DNA of 64,000 bases from Bilabrum cf. latius (lineage: Eukaryota > Bigyra: Bicosoecida > Bigyra > Bicosoecida). The notes beneath the pieces were generated by a model, which did no database searches, was not told the DNA's origin, and was given only the letters and a program-made list of their open reading frames with translations. Made by a program: the position numbers and the translations under genes. Positions within the stretch are counted from its first letter, which is position 1; every line of letters begins with the position of its first letter. Shown here piece by piece: positions 34,501 to 44,863 of this stretch. Location: NCBI GenBank assembly GCA_965178125.1, contig OZ237751.1, forward strand, positions 620,001 through 684,000, read 5' to 3'.

Positions 34501-35975
34501 GGCTCGCCGAGCCGAGCCTGCACAAGGCCAGTATGTGGCCGAGCCAATCAAGGCAAGCAGCGATCCGGTGATCAGCTGCACTGCGAGGCTCTCGAGCCGA
34601 GCCCGCACGAGGCCAGTATGTGGCCGAGCCAATCAGGGCAAGCAGCGATCCCGCGATCAACTGCCTGCAAGGCTCGCCGAGCCGAGCCAGGACGAGGCCA
34701 GTACGTGGCCGAGCCAATCAAGGCAAGCAGCGATCCGGCGATCGGCTGCACTGCGAGGCTCGCCGAGCCGAGCCAGGACGAGGCCAGTACGTGGCCGAGC
34801 CAATCAAGGCAAGCAGCGATCAGGCGATCAGCTGCACTGCGAGGCTCTCGAGCCGAGCCAGCCTAAGGCCAGTACGTGGCCGAGCCAATCAAGGCAAGCA
34901 GCGATCAGGCGATCAGCTGCACTGCGAGGCCCTCAAGCCGAGCCAGCCAAAGGCCAGTACGTGGCCGAGCCAATCAGGGCAAGCAGCGATCCGGCGATCA
35001 GCTGCACTGCGAGGCTCTCGAGCCGAGCCCTCACGAGGCCAGTACGTGGCCGAGCCAATCAAGGCAAGCAGCGATCCGGCGATCGGCTGCACTGCGAGGC
35101 TCGCCGAGCCGAGCCAGGACGAGGCCAGTACGTGGCCGAGCCAATCAAGGCAAGCAGCGATCCGGCGATCAACTGCACTGCGAGGCTCGCCGAGCCGAGC
35201 CAGGACGAGGCCAGTACGTGGCCGAGCCAATCAAGGCAAGCAGCGATCCGGCGATCAACTGCCTGCAAGGCTCGCCGAGCCGAGCCTGCACAAGGCCAGT
35301 ATGTGGCCGAGCCAATCAAGGCAAGCAGCGATCCGGTGATCAGCTGCACTGCGAGGCTCTCGAGCCGAGCCCTCACGAGGCCAGTATGAGGCCGAGCCAA
35401 TCAAGGCAAGCAGCGATCCGGCGATCGGCTGCACTGCGAGGCTCGCCGAGCCGAGCCAGGACGAGGCCAGTACGTGGCCGAGCCAATCAAGGCAAGCAGC
35501 GATCAGACGATCAGCTGCACTGCGAGGCTCTCGAGCCGAGCCAGGACGATGCCAGTACGTGGCCGAGCCAGTCAAGGCAAGCAGCGATCCGGCGATTAGC
35601 TGCACCGCGAGGCTCTCGAGCCGAGCCCGCACGAGGCCAGTATGTGGCCTTTGTCAATCAAGGCAAGCAGCGATCAGGCGATCAGCTGCACTGCGAGGCT
35701 CGCCGAGCCGAGCCAGGACGAGGCCAGTATGTGGCCTAGCCAATCAAGGCAAGCAGCGAGCCGGCGATCAGCTGCGCTGCGAGGCTCGCCGAGCCGAGCA
35801 AGGACGAGGCCAGTACGTGGCCGAGCCAATCAAGGCAAGCAACGATCCGGCGATCAGCTGCACTGCGAGGCTCTCGAGCCGAGGCAGGACGAGGCCAGTA
35901 TGTGGCCGCACCAATCAAGGCAAGCAGCGATCAGGCGATCAGCTGCACTGCAAGGCTCGCGAGTTAGCACGAGGC
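31533..35975. repeat. 85-bp tandem satellite, about 52 units
   Basis: The consensus unit reads roughly GGCCGAGCCAATCAAGGCAA, GCAGCGATCCGGCGATCAGC, TGCACTGCGAGGCTCTCGAG, CCGAGCCAGGACGAGGCCAG, TACGT. Most units are 85 bp. Variants include shorter units near 31533 and 31860 and an 82-bp form with CTGCCTGCAAGGCTCGCC. Units differ by a few bases in recurring combinations (AAGG/AGGG, CCGG/CAGG/CCAG), the mark of unequal exchange. Because 85 is not a multiple of three and stops are rare, long open frames of more than 700 codons appear in all plus-strand frames; they encode the same three short peptides in rotation and are not credible genes. Confidence 0.95.
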
Positions 35976-36283
35976 CATCATGCCGTCGGTGAGGAGCGTA
36001 GGTCCGTTATCGGGTGTTGCCGATTGGTGGAGCGTATGCTTGATAGCCGTTTTGTAGCGGATGCTTGCTGCACAAAACCCTTGGCGTTGCCCGGCACTTG
36101 GATAGCGGCCGCGTGGCATGTGGCCCGGTTGCAGATCGCACGCCCGTTTTGGGGCGTCTCACAACGACGGACCCAGGGTCCAAAGAAGCGCTTGATAGCA
36201 GCATGCTTGATTTCTTATTTCGTTTTGACATGATCGAATGTTTCTGTGGCTTAGCGCCGTGCCAGGTGCGCAGGGTGCGCACA
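35976..36283. other. Unique sequence between two satellites
   Basis: About 300 bp between the 85-bp satellite and the 166/167-bp array. I see no gene or RNA in it. It could be a remnant of pre-repeat sequence. Confidence 0.4.
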
Positions 36284-37068
36284 ATGTGTCCCGACGCCGG
36301 AACACAAAAATGGGGTTAGCAACCCCAGCCTCACAACAGAGGACTTATTCACACGCTATCATAGCGGTGTTTGAACCCAAGGTTCAGCTGCTGGCACCGC
36401 GGTAGGTGCACAGCCGGGCTACGGACCGGCACGGCCCGAATAGCTCAGAAATGTGTCCGGACGCCGGAACACAAAAATGGGGTTAGCAACCCCAGCCTCA
36501 CAACAGAGGACTTATTCACACGCTATCATAGCGGTGTTTGAACCCAAGGTTCAGCGACTGGCACCGCGGTAGGTGCACAGCCGGGCTACGGACCGGCACG
36601 GCCCGATAGCTCAGAAATGTGTCCGGACGCCGGAACACAAAAATGGGGTTAGCAACCCCAGCCTCACAACAGAGGACTTATTCACACGCTATCATAGCGG
36701 TGTTTGAACCCAAGGTTCAGCAGCTGGCACCGCGGTAGGTGCACAGCCGGGCTACGGACCGGCACGGCCCGAATAGCTCAGAAATGTGTCCGGACGCCGG
36801 AACACAAAAATGGGGTTAGCAACCCCAGCCTCACAACAGAGGACTTATTCACACGCTATCATAGCGGTGTTTGAACCCAAGGTTCAGCGACTGGCACCGC
36901 GGTAGGTGCACAGCCGGGCTACGGACCGGCACGGCCCGATAGCTCAGAAATGTGTCCGGACGCCGGAACACAAAAATGGGGTTAGCAACCCCAGCCTCAC
37001 AACAGAGGACTTATTCACACGCTATCATAGCGGTGTTTGAACCCAAGGTTCAGCAGCTGGCACCGTGC
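36284..37068. repeat. 166/167-bp tandem repeat in alternating dimers, about 4.7 copies
   Basis: Units start at ATGTGTCC at 36284, 36451, 36617, 36784 and 36950. Two forms alternate: form 1 (167 bp) has CAGC(T/A)GCTGG and CCCGAATAGCTC, form 2 (166 bp) has CAGCGACTGG and CCCGATAGCTC, giving a 333-bp higher-order dimer. Each unit contains the perfect hairpin GGGGTTAGCAACCCC and GCTATCATAGC. GTTTGAACC resembles a tRNA B box with one mismatch, but no tRNA fold is evident. Confidence 0.9.
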
Positions 37069-37168
37069 AGGTGCCTACGCAGCAGCCGGGAACGGTCCCG
37101 CAACTGTCACGCAAACAACAACCCAATCTTCCGTAGGAATGAGACACAATGCGGACACAGTGGGTGTT

Positions 37169-37328
37169 TGGAACAGAAGAACTTGAGAGTTGTTCTGTGA
37201 TAATAATACTTACTTTGTTCCTCTGTTTTTAGGTAAGAGTGGCACGAGTGGTCCGGCGTGCTGGGCTCGGATCAATGTTGCGTGCACTTGCAGGCGCTAG
37301 AATGCCGTATAACTGGAAGTGATGAGCA
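37169..37328. repeat. 160-bp repeat B, copy 2 (right flank of island, upstream of a gene)
   Basis: Identical to 30289-30448. It ends 34 bp before the ATG of the propeller-like gene, so it very likely holds that gene's promoter and/or 5' UTR. The adjacent splice sites TTTTTAG|GTAAGAGT occur at 37231-37233. Confidence 0.9.
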
Positions 37329-37362
37329 TATTCACACAAATATATACTCAGATAGGAATAGC

Positions 37363-38720
37363 ATGCTAACCACATTGGCTATTCTCGGTGCTATGGCTCT
37401 TTCGTCGGCCAACGCTGCTAGCCAAGGCCTGTTTGGCATGTCGGAGCAGATTCAGCTCGGCAAGATCGACACGAAAGCTGGAACATTCTCTGGAATTGGT
37501 GCGCCATGCCCTTATGAGGCGCAGGCCCAAGAGCTCTCTTCGATCGATTCGAAGAAAGGTAAGCTGACAACTACAGTAGGCGCAAGGCGCTACGACATCG
37601 CGTATTCGATGCTCCAAGATGCAGTCGACTCACAAAGCAATTATTGAAATAATCAATCATAATCTTCAATGCCCATCTACGTACGCAGGCGTTTACTACA
37701 TCATTGGTAAGACATGTGCTGCAATGGCGGTGGATAAGCGCCGCACATGCCGTGACAATTCAGAGTTGCTTGGCACCTTGATGAGGGCACGATGCGATGC
37801 CAAGCCTCATCCAGGACCTGTGTTTCGATCATCCCCGCAGGCTACGAGCTTATTGCAGCGAAGCCAAACCTGGTCGGCATCGATGTCTCTAGCGGCCAGG
37901 TGGTCACCAATGTAACACTACCGTTCGCTGGTAAGGGCTTGCTGGTCTGGTCTCATCTCGTCCCGCCTCGTCCGGGCAAAAGCGCAAGACAATGCACCGA
38001 TTTCAGCATCCTCGAACCGATTCGGCCCTGGCACATTAACAATTGAATTTGTACGCAGAGAGCGCGTTCGTGGGCGTCGGCCAGCAGATTGACATCGACC
38101 CTACCACCGGGCACGTGTTCGCCGGCGGTAGGCTAGTCCCCAAAGGACCCCACACCGTGGGCACTGTGGATCCCGCCACTGGTGACTTCACCAAGATCGC
38201 CTCCATCAACGGGACCTACTTGCCCGTGCTAGGCGGCGCCTCTGCCTACGACCCCACCACGAACCAGCTGATGCTGCAGCTCGGGGTCGCGGACGCCATC
38301 GACATCTTTGTGGTCGAGACGACCACAGGAACGATTTAGAAGATTGACGAGGACCCCGAGGAGGGGCGCGTGCTCACCACGCTGCAGTACAACCCCAAGG
38401 ACGCGCTCGTGTACGGCCTGGGCATCAAGCCCAACGGCAAGGGTGGCATCGAGCGCACGCTCGTCACACTTGACCTCAAGACCAAGGCATACAACACCGT
38501 GTGCGAGATCACCGACTTTTTGATCGAGTCCGGCGGCGAATCCGCCCTCGATTATGACGCCGGCGTGCTGACCTGGATCGGACAGAAGGCAGGCGCCAAG
38601 CCGACCGATCCCTTCAACCTCATCTCCACGGACATCAAGACCTGCAAGACGGTCAATGCACCCCAGCTGTGCTCTTCGGACGCGTCCTGCCCCTGGAGCA
38701 TCGAGTACCGGATGGTGTGA
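37363..38720 (+). CDS. Secreted beta-propeller-like protein, four exons including an 18-nt micro-exon
   Basis: The model is join(37363..37558, 37689..37706, 37841..37930, 38059..38720), 321 residues, ending in TGA. Introns are 130, 134 and 128 nt, with GTAAGC/GTAAGA/GTAAGG donors and GCAG acceptors. A signal peptide is clear (MLTTLAILGAMALSSANA). The body repeats a blade-like pattern: IDTKAGTFSGIG, LSSIDSKKGGVYYIIGGYEL, IDVSSGQVVTNVTLPFA, VDPATGDFTKIASI, LGGASAYDPTTNQLMLQLGV and LDLKTKAYNTVCEI. Such repeats are seen in secreted NHL/YVTN-like propellers. One UAG (38337-38339) lies in TTTGTI-Q-KIDEDPE. The micro-exon supplies only GVYYIIG and restores the repeat pattern, which supports the model. 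A precise function cannot be assigned. The promoter region is the 160-bp repeat B copy. Confidence 0.88.
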
Positions 38721-39130
38721 AAGAAGCGCTGATGCGGAGCAGCTGCTTTTTTGGGCGAGCACAGGGAGTGGTCTTGAAACGGAGCTCTCCCTGCAGCCCT
38801 TCATTGCCCCGGCGAGCAGGCCTCGGGGTGCGGTCCAGAGTTTCAATTATCCTGGTCTCGGCAAATCATCGATGCCTCTCGCATGCGGGTTGCGTGTACT
38901 TTTTGCATCTTGCAGCGCGCGCTCGGCGCCATTGGGTCCTTGGATCAACTTCAACCAGGTGATGCGGTTGCTTGCTTGAAGTCCACACGCGCGTTTGTCC
39001 TATTTATTACAGTCAACGCCCCGACCGCGACGGCGTGGCAGCCGCGGCTCCAGCCACCACTGGCAAACGAACCTTGACCGAACCTTGCGAACCATGCCGC
39101 GGCAAAAATTGCTTGCCACACGGCCCAAGC
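38721..39130. other. Intergenic, about 410 bp
   Basis: It lies between the propeller-like gene and the GH125 gene, both plus strand. No gene, RNA or repeat was seen. Confidence 0.5.
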
Positions 39131-40939
39131 ATGTTTGTTGCGACTATTCTTCTTTTCGAGATAGCTCTCGCGTCTAGTTGCAACCCATCGATGCCCTCTA
39201 TGCGGCCTGCCGTCGAAGATCGCCTGTTTCAGAGCCCGACCGTGGAGTCTTTCGTTGCTCTTGTCGCTGACAAAATCAAGGATCCGGACCTGCAAACCCT
39301 GTTCAAGAATACTTTTCCAAATACGCTGGATACCACTGTTCTCTCCCACGTAAGGGCGCCTGCATCGCTGGGGTGGCAGCAGGCCGAGGTTGTTCCTGAG
39401 TAGCAGGGCAACCCCAGCATGCGGCTTGGAACCGAGAGCAGCGGCGTTGGGCTTGCTGCAGACGGTGGGAATGACACATTCATAGTAACGGGGGACATTC
39501 ATGCGATGTGGCTCCGCGATAGTTACAATCAGGTCAAGCCATACATCGATGTGCTGAGTTCGCTCCGCCGAGGCTTTTCGCACGCCAAGCGCACGGGAGC
39601 GACCGCGGCGGGTAGCACCGAGCAGATCCCAGCATGGGTTCTTCACTCGGGTTTGCAAGTAGAGCAGCCCGATGCACTCGACGAGGCGTTCGCTCGAGCA
39701 GCGCTCCGGGACGGCGCAAACGGCGAGGAGCTTCTGTTTCTGGTCAGCGGGCTCATAGCCCGACAGGCGTCCCAGGTGGCCTTCGACCCGTACGCCAACG
39801 CGTTCTCCATCTCGGCTGACGTCCCGAGCCCGCACGCCGACGACTCCACCACCCGCCCGGCATTCGCCGGCACCACCATTGACGCCATGCAGTCGCCCGT
39901 GTTCGAGCGGAAGTATGAGCTAGACAGCCTCTGCGCCTTTCTGAGGCTTTCTGCAGACTACTACGCCGCCACGGGAGACGTGGGTCCCTTTCTCCAGGGA
40001 ACAACGCAGGGGGACGCCTGGTTGCGCGCCGTGCAGACCGTCCTTGCCACCATGAAGCTGCAGCAGATCGACAGCGCCACGGAAGGGGGAAACCCCCCCT
40101 ACTTCTTCCAGAGAACAACGTCAGAGCCCACGGATTCCCTCGAACACGGGCGGGGTGCCCCCTGCAAGCACACGGGGCTGATCAAGACGGGCTTCCGAGG
40201 GAGCGATGATGCAAGCACATTCCCTTACCTTATCCCTTCCAACGTGATGGCGGTGGGAGCTCTTACCCAGGTGCAGGCCGTGCTGAATGGGCCGGCAGGC
40301 GCGCCCAAGCTGGCAGAAGAGGCCCAGGCCCTGGCGAAGGAAGTGTCAGACGCAATCGAAGCGCACGCACTCATCACACCGGCAGCACCAGCACACTCGT
40401 CACAGTCGCTCCCTGCCCAGTACGCCTACGAGATCGACGGGTTTGGGAACGTGTTCATCGCGGACGATGCAAACATCCCCTCTTTGCTCTCCCTGCCCTT
40501 GCTCAAGCACCCAGGCATCAACGCCAGCACGCCTGCCTACAAGGCTACCCGCGAAGCCGTGCTATCCACCCGAAATCCCTACTACTACAGCGGGTCCGCA
40601 GCGTCGGGGATCGGGGGTCCGCACAACGGCCAGGGCTGGATCTGGCCCATGAGCATCGCGGCCCAGTCGCTCACGAGCGAGGACGAGAAGGAGGTGGGGG
40701 AGTGCCTCGGTACGCTCTTGCAGTCGAGTGCGTGCACAGGGCTGATCCATGAGAGCTTTCGCCTGGATTCATTCGGAACGTTTACCAGGCCTTGGTTCGC
40801 GTGGGCGAACAGCCTTTTTGGGCAGGTTGTCGTGGACGTTTCCCGGCGATTTCCCGGGCTGCTCTCGGAGAAGTCCACTGGCGATTCAACTGCAGCTAGC
40901 GGCAACCGGTTGCGTTCTTGGCGCGACCAGCGGCGGTGA
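39131..40939 (+). CDS. GH125 family exo-alpha-1,6-mannosidase (former DUF1237)
   Basis: ATG 39131 to TGA 40939 gives 602 residues with a signal-like N-terminus (MFVATILLFEIALASS). One UAG (39401-39403) lies in VVPE-Q-QGNPSM. GH125 landmarks are present in order: TGDIHAMWLRDSYNQVKPYI, FDPYANAF, FERKYELDSLCAFLRLSADY, FPYLIPSNVMAVGAL, YAYEIDGFGNVFIADDANIP, NPYYYSGSAASGIGGPHNGQ, GWIWPMSIAAQSLTS and TGLIHESFRLDSFGTFTRPW. Characterised members are metal-independent inverting enzymes that cleave alpha-1,6-mannose from N-glycans. Here a roughly 45-residue Ala/Gly-rich insert follows IDVLSSLRRGF. The leader suggests the secretory pathway. No intron is needed. The nearby sialidase suggests glycan turnover, though the 37-39 kb gene between them is not glycan-related on present evidence. 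Confidence 0.94.
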
Positions 40940-41252
40940 GCAGGTACAACTGCGATAAGTCGTTTATTGATTGCATTGCGAGGGATATTTTTGCGTTTGC
41001 TTGCTTCAATGTGGGATGGCAGAAGGCCTCGAGACCAGTTCAGGCCACTGGTAGCGGCCTCCCAGGCAGCAGCTGTCACCTTGAATCGCCAAAGGCGAGG
41101 CTCATGCTCGCCGCACGACTAGTGCATCACCGGGATGACGCAATCGCACGGAATGAGCAAAGTCGATCGGTGGACTGATAGGGTGCAGTGCACTACAACG
41201 CCCCGGCTGATGGCGAGGATGAAACTGCACTCGCTCTGGTTTATTTCAAGGC
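40940..41252. other. Intergenic, about 310 bp
   Basis: It lies between the GH125 gene and the DUG3-like gene and should hold the latter's promoter. Nothing specific was recognised. Confidence 0.4.
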
Positions 41253-43255
41253 ATGTGCAGGCTATTATTGTACAAGGTATGAATCAGTCATTCATAAATT
41301 GTGGTCGCTGGATACCTCCATCGGACGCGTGCTTTATCTTGAGTATTTCGTATTTGCACACACCGCAGGGTCGAACCAAGCGGTAGTCAGTCAGAGCGTC
41401 TGACCTCGTGGTGCACCCGTCCCACTCAATCGTAAAGCAATCATTTGCGTGCACGGAGCGCACATAGTCAGGGGCCGGGGGAGTGCCTCCGCAACTGAAT
41501 GGCGATGGGTTCGGTCTTGCATTCTACTCGGAAAGTCGGCAGGATGCCACAGGAACGGATGCGCCCTCAATGAGCGCGAAAGCACCCACTTCTATGGCCT
41601 TTGCTTAGAACCGGGACGAGGTACCGGGCGTCCTTCGGTCTATCTCGCCTGCATGGAACGACAGCAACCTCAGGTCCATCTCTGAGACCATTTTCACGCG
41701 CACTCTCCTTGCTCACGTGAGGGCCGCCAGTCCGGGCAGCTTGGTCTCTGAAAGCGGATGCCACCCGTTTTCAGCTGGACGGTACTCGTTCATGCACAAC
41801 GGATACATTGCTGGGTACAAGTACGTCAGGAAGGCGATGCTTGCGGCAACCTCGGAGCTGGCGTTCGAGCAAGTGCGCAGCGCCGTGGACAGCGAGGCCA
41901 TGTTCGGCTTAATCCTCACAGAAATCGAGAAGGAAGCACCGAGGAACGAGTACCTTTCCCCGGATCGCCTGGGCGACTGCGTGCGCCGATCCATCCGCAT
42001 ACTGGAAGGGATATGCGCGAGTGTTGGGCGAGGAGCTGGTATCGGCTCGCTGCTCAACCTGGTCCTGACAGACGGGAAGAGCGTGGTGGTGACCCGCTAC
42101 GCGATCGGAATGGAAACCACGCCGGCTAGTCTGTACTACGCAGTCGGGACGGATTGGGTTCGGCTGGACGATGCCCGTGGCGACGCTCCCAGTGGTCCAA
42201 GTGCCTGTAGCCGGGCGGGGGCACAGGCAGCGAAAGCAGTAGAAGAGGAAGAACAAGAGGCCAGCGATGAATACACCATGCTGTGCAGCCGTAGACATCC
42301 CGACGTGCTGATCGTCGCATCGGAGAGGCTCACATCCGGCTCATATTGGAGGTCCGTGCCCAAGAACTCCATGATGGTGTGCGACGAGAACGTGGTGCTC
42401 TCCATCCTGCCCGTCCCGCAGCACCGCGTCGCTAGCCATGGGGTTGCCACTGATGGTGTGACGAGTGGTATTATGGACTCCGAGTCGGAAGGAGCCGGTC
42501 CGCTCGCCATCGGCGCCGTCACAAAGATCATCCTTCACCCCCAGGTGCACCCGCGTCCACCCTCAGAGGCCGCTGCTCGGGGAGCCAGAGCCAGCGATGA
42601 CAGCGCGGGCGAAGAATCGCCCGTGCGGACGTATAGTCACCGCAAATTGTCGTAGAGAGACCTTGGCAGAGGTACCGGCACGTTGGGCTTGCTGGCTGCT
42701 GCACCACCCGAGCCAGCCACCGACGCATCGGTCGTACTACCGTCACTGGCAGGGGGGTCTCCAGAGCAAGCGGGCGACAGAGACGACAGCAGCAGTATCA
42801 GTGCAAGCACGGTAGACGTACCGGAAGTAGAATACGTTGCATCGCACGGTGCAGCTGTCGACGACGATTCTGACGAACAGATCGGTGCCGGTGATCCCCT
42901 GCAGGCAACGTTGGCGCAGGACCGCGCATGGCTCGCTCGGAACAACGCCATTCGACAGCTCGCGGAACAGGCGCAATTTGCAAGATAGGCTGCCATGGAG
43001 GCGGGAGAAGGGCCTCCCGCGGGGCATTGTCTCGGCGGTGCGGGGCTACTTCGCCAGTCGCCTGGCAGTCGCCGGGAGTCTGCGGCCAGCTAGAATTCCA
43101 GCAATGGCGGGGCCTCCAGGGCACACCGGATGCTTTCCGACGGAGAACTGGTAGGGCGACTCGCTAGCCTTCGGAGGTAGCCGAGCGAGCTGTTTGCTAG
43201 GCCGATGGCCGGTCCTAGGGCGGGGAGCTCGGTGGAGGTGGAGGGCGGCACGTGA
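41253..43255 (+). CDS. DUG3: Class II glutamine amidotransferase, DUG3/YafJ type
   Basis: The model is join(41253..41276, 41369..43255), 636 residues, ending in TGA. The 24-nt first coding exon gives MCRLLLYK, with Cys2 as the N-terminal nucleophile; a 92-nt intron (GTATGA to GCAG) leads to GRTKR-Q-SVRASDLVVHPSHS. Family motifs follow: NGDGFGLAFY, VPGVLRSISPAWND, LLAHVRAASPGS, CHPFSAGRYSFMHNG and LTDGKSVVVTRY. In yeast, DUG3 works with DUG2 to degrade glutathione through its glutaminase-type domain. UAG occurs at 41384, 41465, 41606, 42653, 42986 and twice beyond. The C-terminal 200 residues after the core are Ser/Asp/Gly-rich and not part of the usual family fold. An Ala/Glu-rich insert splits the region near DARGDAPSGPSA. 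The start is fixed by the catalytic Cys. Confidence 0.92.
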
Positions 43256-43610
43256 TCCTTCTCTTGGGATCGTGGAAGTGAGAGCGAATCGATCCTAATT
43301 CTAACGCCGTATGAGGTTCGTTGTTGATGTCAGAGTGGGAGCGCGGGAACGTCTCGTTGGGTTCCGCTGGCGGTCGCAACCGGTCGCAACAGGGAAGGTG
43401 CGACCAAGCCAACGGATTGCTTTACGATGGATCGCATGTCCTCTCTGTGTTCAAGAGAGGGGCGGAAATTGGCAGATTTTTTTTGAAATTCCCGGCTTCA
43501 TATCCCATGAAAATAGGAATGTCACAATGGCTACCGCCGGGACCGGCAAGCGGGCGCCTTCTCGAGATACCAGCACCACTGTCAACTCGACCTTACATGT
43601 TGTTGCCAAT
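43256..43610. other. Convergent intergenic region
   Basis: About 355 bp between the converging DUG3-like and aldo-keto reductase genes. It should hold both 3' UTRs; nothing else was seen. Confidence 0.45.
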
Positions 43611-44863
43611 TCACTCCTTCAGGACCCGCTTGCCCATGTTCATGAAGCTGTAGGGGTAGGGTGCCTCCACGCTGCTCTTCTCGTCGAGTGCCTTGAGCTC
43701 CTCCTCCGTGAGCTTGGGCGCGTGCTCTCCAGCGTATCCCGCCTTCATGTTGTCCTCCAAGTGGGCCATTTTCTTGGCTCCGATGAGGATCGATGACACT
43801 GGGGCGTGCTTTTGGTCCAGCAGCCAGCGCAGTGCCATGGTAGGGGTGCTCTGCTTCTTGCCCTCTGCGATCGTCTTGAGCTCGTCGATGACGTCCCACG
43901 CGAAGTGGGAGCCGTCCTCGATCTTGGGCAGGTTGTTGCCGCTGCCTCCCGCCTTGGCGTACGTCGCGAGCCTCCCTTCGGATTTCTCGGCCTCTGCCGT
44001 GCCCGGCCTCGCGTACTTGCCGCTGAGCAGGCCACCGCTGAGCGGGCTCCAGGGAACAACGCCCAGGCCCTCCTCCTCGCACACTCGGAGCACCTCCCAT
44101 TCGGTGGAGCGGCACAGGAGCGAGTACTGGGCCTGGACGCACACGGGGCGGGGGCAGCCGTGGCGGTCGCAAGCGTAGAGGAGCTTCATGATCTAGAAGC
44201 CAGCAAAGTTGCTCAGCCCCCAATGGTGGATTTTTCCAGATGCGATCAGATCCCGGAAGGTCATCGCCACGCGGTCCACGTCAACAGACGAATCGACCAC
44301 GTGAATGTACAGTAGGTCGATGGTCTTTACTCCGAGACGCTTCAGGGATCCGCCCACAGCAGTATTTACCCACTTTCGGCCGGTTCCCCTCATGTTTGGG
44401 GTGGGCCCCTTGGGGAACGATAGCTTCGTGGCAAGGACGATTTCACTGCGGACTGCCTCGGTTTGCTTGTTGAGCCACCGCCCGACAATCTCCTCGGATT
44501 GACCACCAGTATCTGCTTTTAATAAGCAATTTAATTTTGCGGGGCTTCATGCAGAGGTAGCGGCAAGACATGTCGCACTAGCACGTCCTGCCTCGAAAGA
44601 TCGCAGTCGGGAAGAGTCTCAGAACGGCAGGTCTCACATCCGTCAGCAGTGTCGATGTGGTTGCCACCGGCGGCAAGGTATGTATCAAGAAGTTTGTGAG
44701 CCGCTTCTTCGTCAACGCCGCCCATCAGGCCGCGCACCGACAGGTCTCCGAAGGTCATTGTCCCGAAGCCTATGGTGCTCACTGCAAGCCCCGATTTGCC
44801 GAGGAAACGATATCCGAGCTTCGGCTTGGCCTCTCCGGCGCCTCCACTTGCTGCTGAAGCCAT
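43611..44863 (-). CDS. Aldo-keto reductase
   Basis: The model is complement(join(43611..44512, 44638..44863)), 375 residues, ending in TGA. The 125-nt intron (GTGAGA to GCAG) splits the Tyr codon of HIDTADGYTGGQSEEIVGRW. The catalytic tetrad is visible: Asp and Tyr in HIDTADGY, Lys in EIVLATKLSFP, His in IDLLYIHVVD. NADPH-binding segments include GVVPWSPLSGGLLSGKY and ILIGAKKMAHLEDN. One UAG at 44193-44195 lies in GLSNFAGF-Q-IMKLLY, matching the Trp-Gln of the usual GVSNFxxWQ motif. The order resembles the YajO/Kv-beta-like subgroup, which reduces aldehydes or ketones with NADPH; substrate is unknown. ATG 44863 is the first in-frame ATG and precedes a short Ala/Gly leader. No targeting signal is clear. 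Confidence 0.94.

Noticed and set aside
31855-35739. Open frames of 726, 856, 564 and 334 codons in the 85-bp satellite, and repeated 76-codon minus-strand frames
   Set aside because: They arise from one 85-bp unit read in rotating frames, have no non-repeat sequence and show substitutions indifferent to codon position.
31533-37068. CRISPR-like arrays
   Set aside because: The repeats are head-to-tail without unique spacers and the genome is eukaryotic.
36284-37068. tRNA or tRNA-derived SINE in the 166/167-bp repeat
   Set aside because: GTTTGAACC and TAGCTCAG resemble B- and A-box pieces, but order, spacing and cloverleaf pairing do not fit.
30080-37328. LTR retrotransposon bounded by the 160-bp repeats
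   Set aside because: There is no reverse transcriptase, integrase, primer-binding site or terminal TG...CA between them; the interior is satellite.
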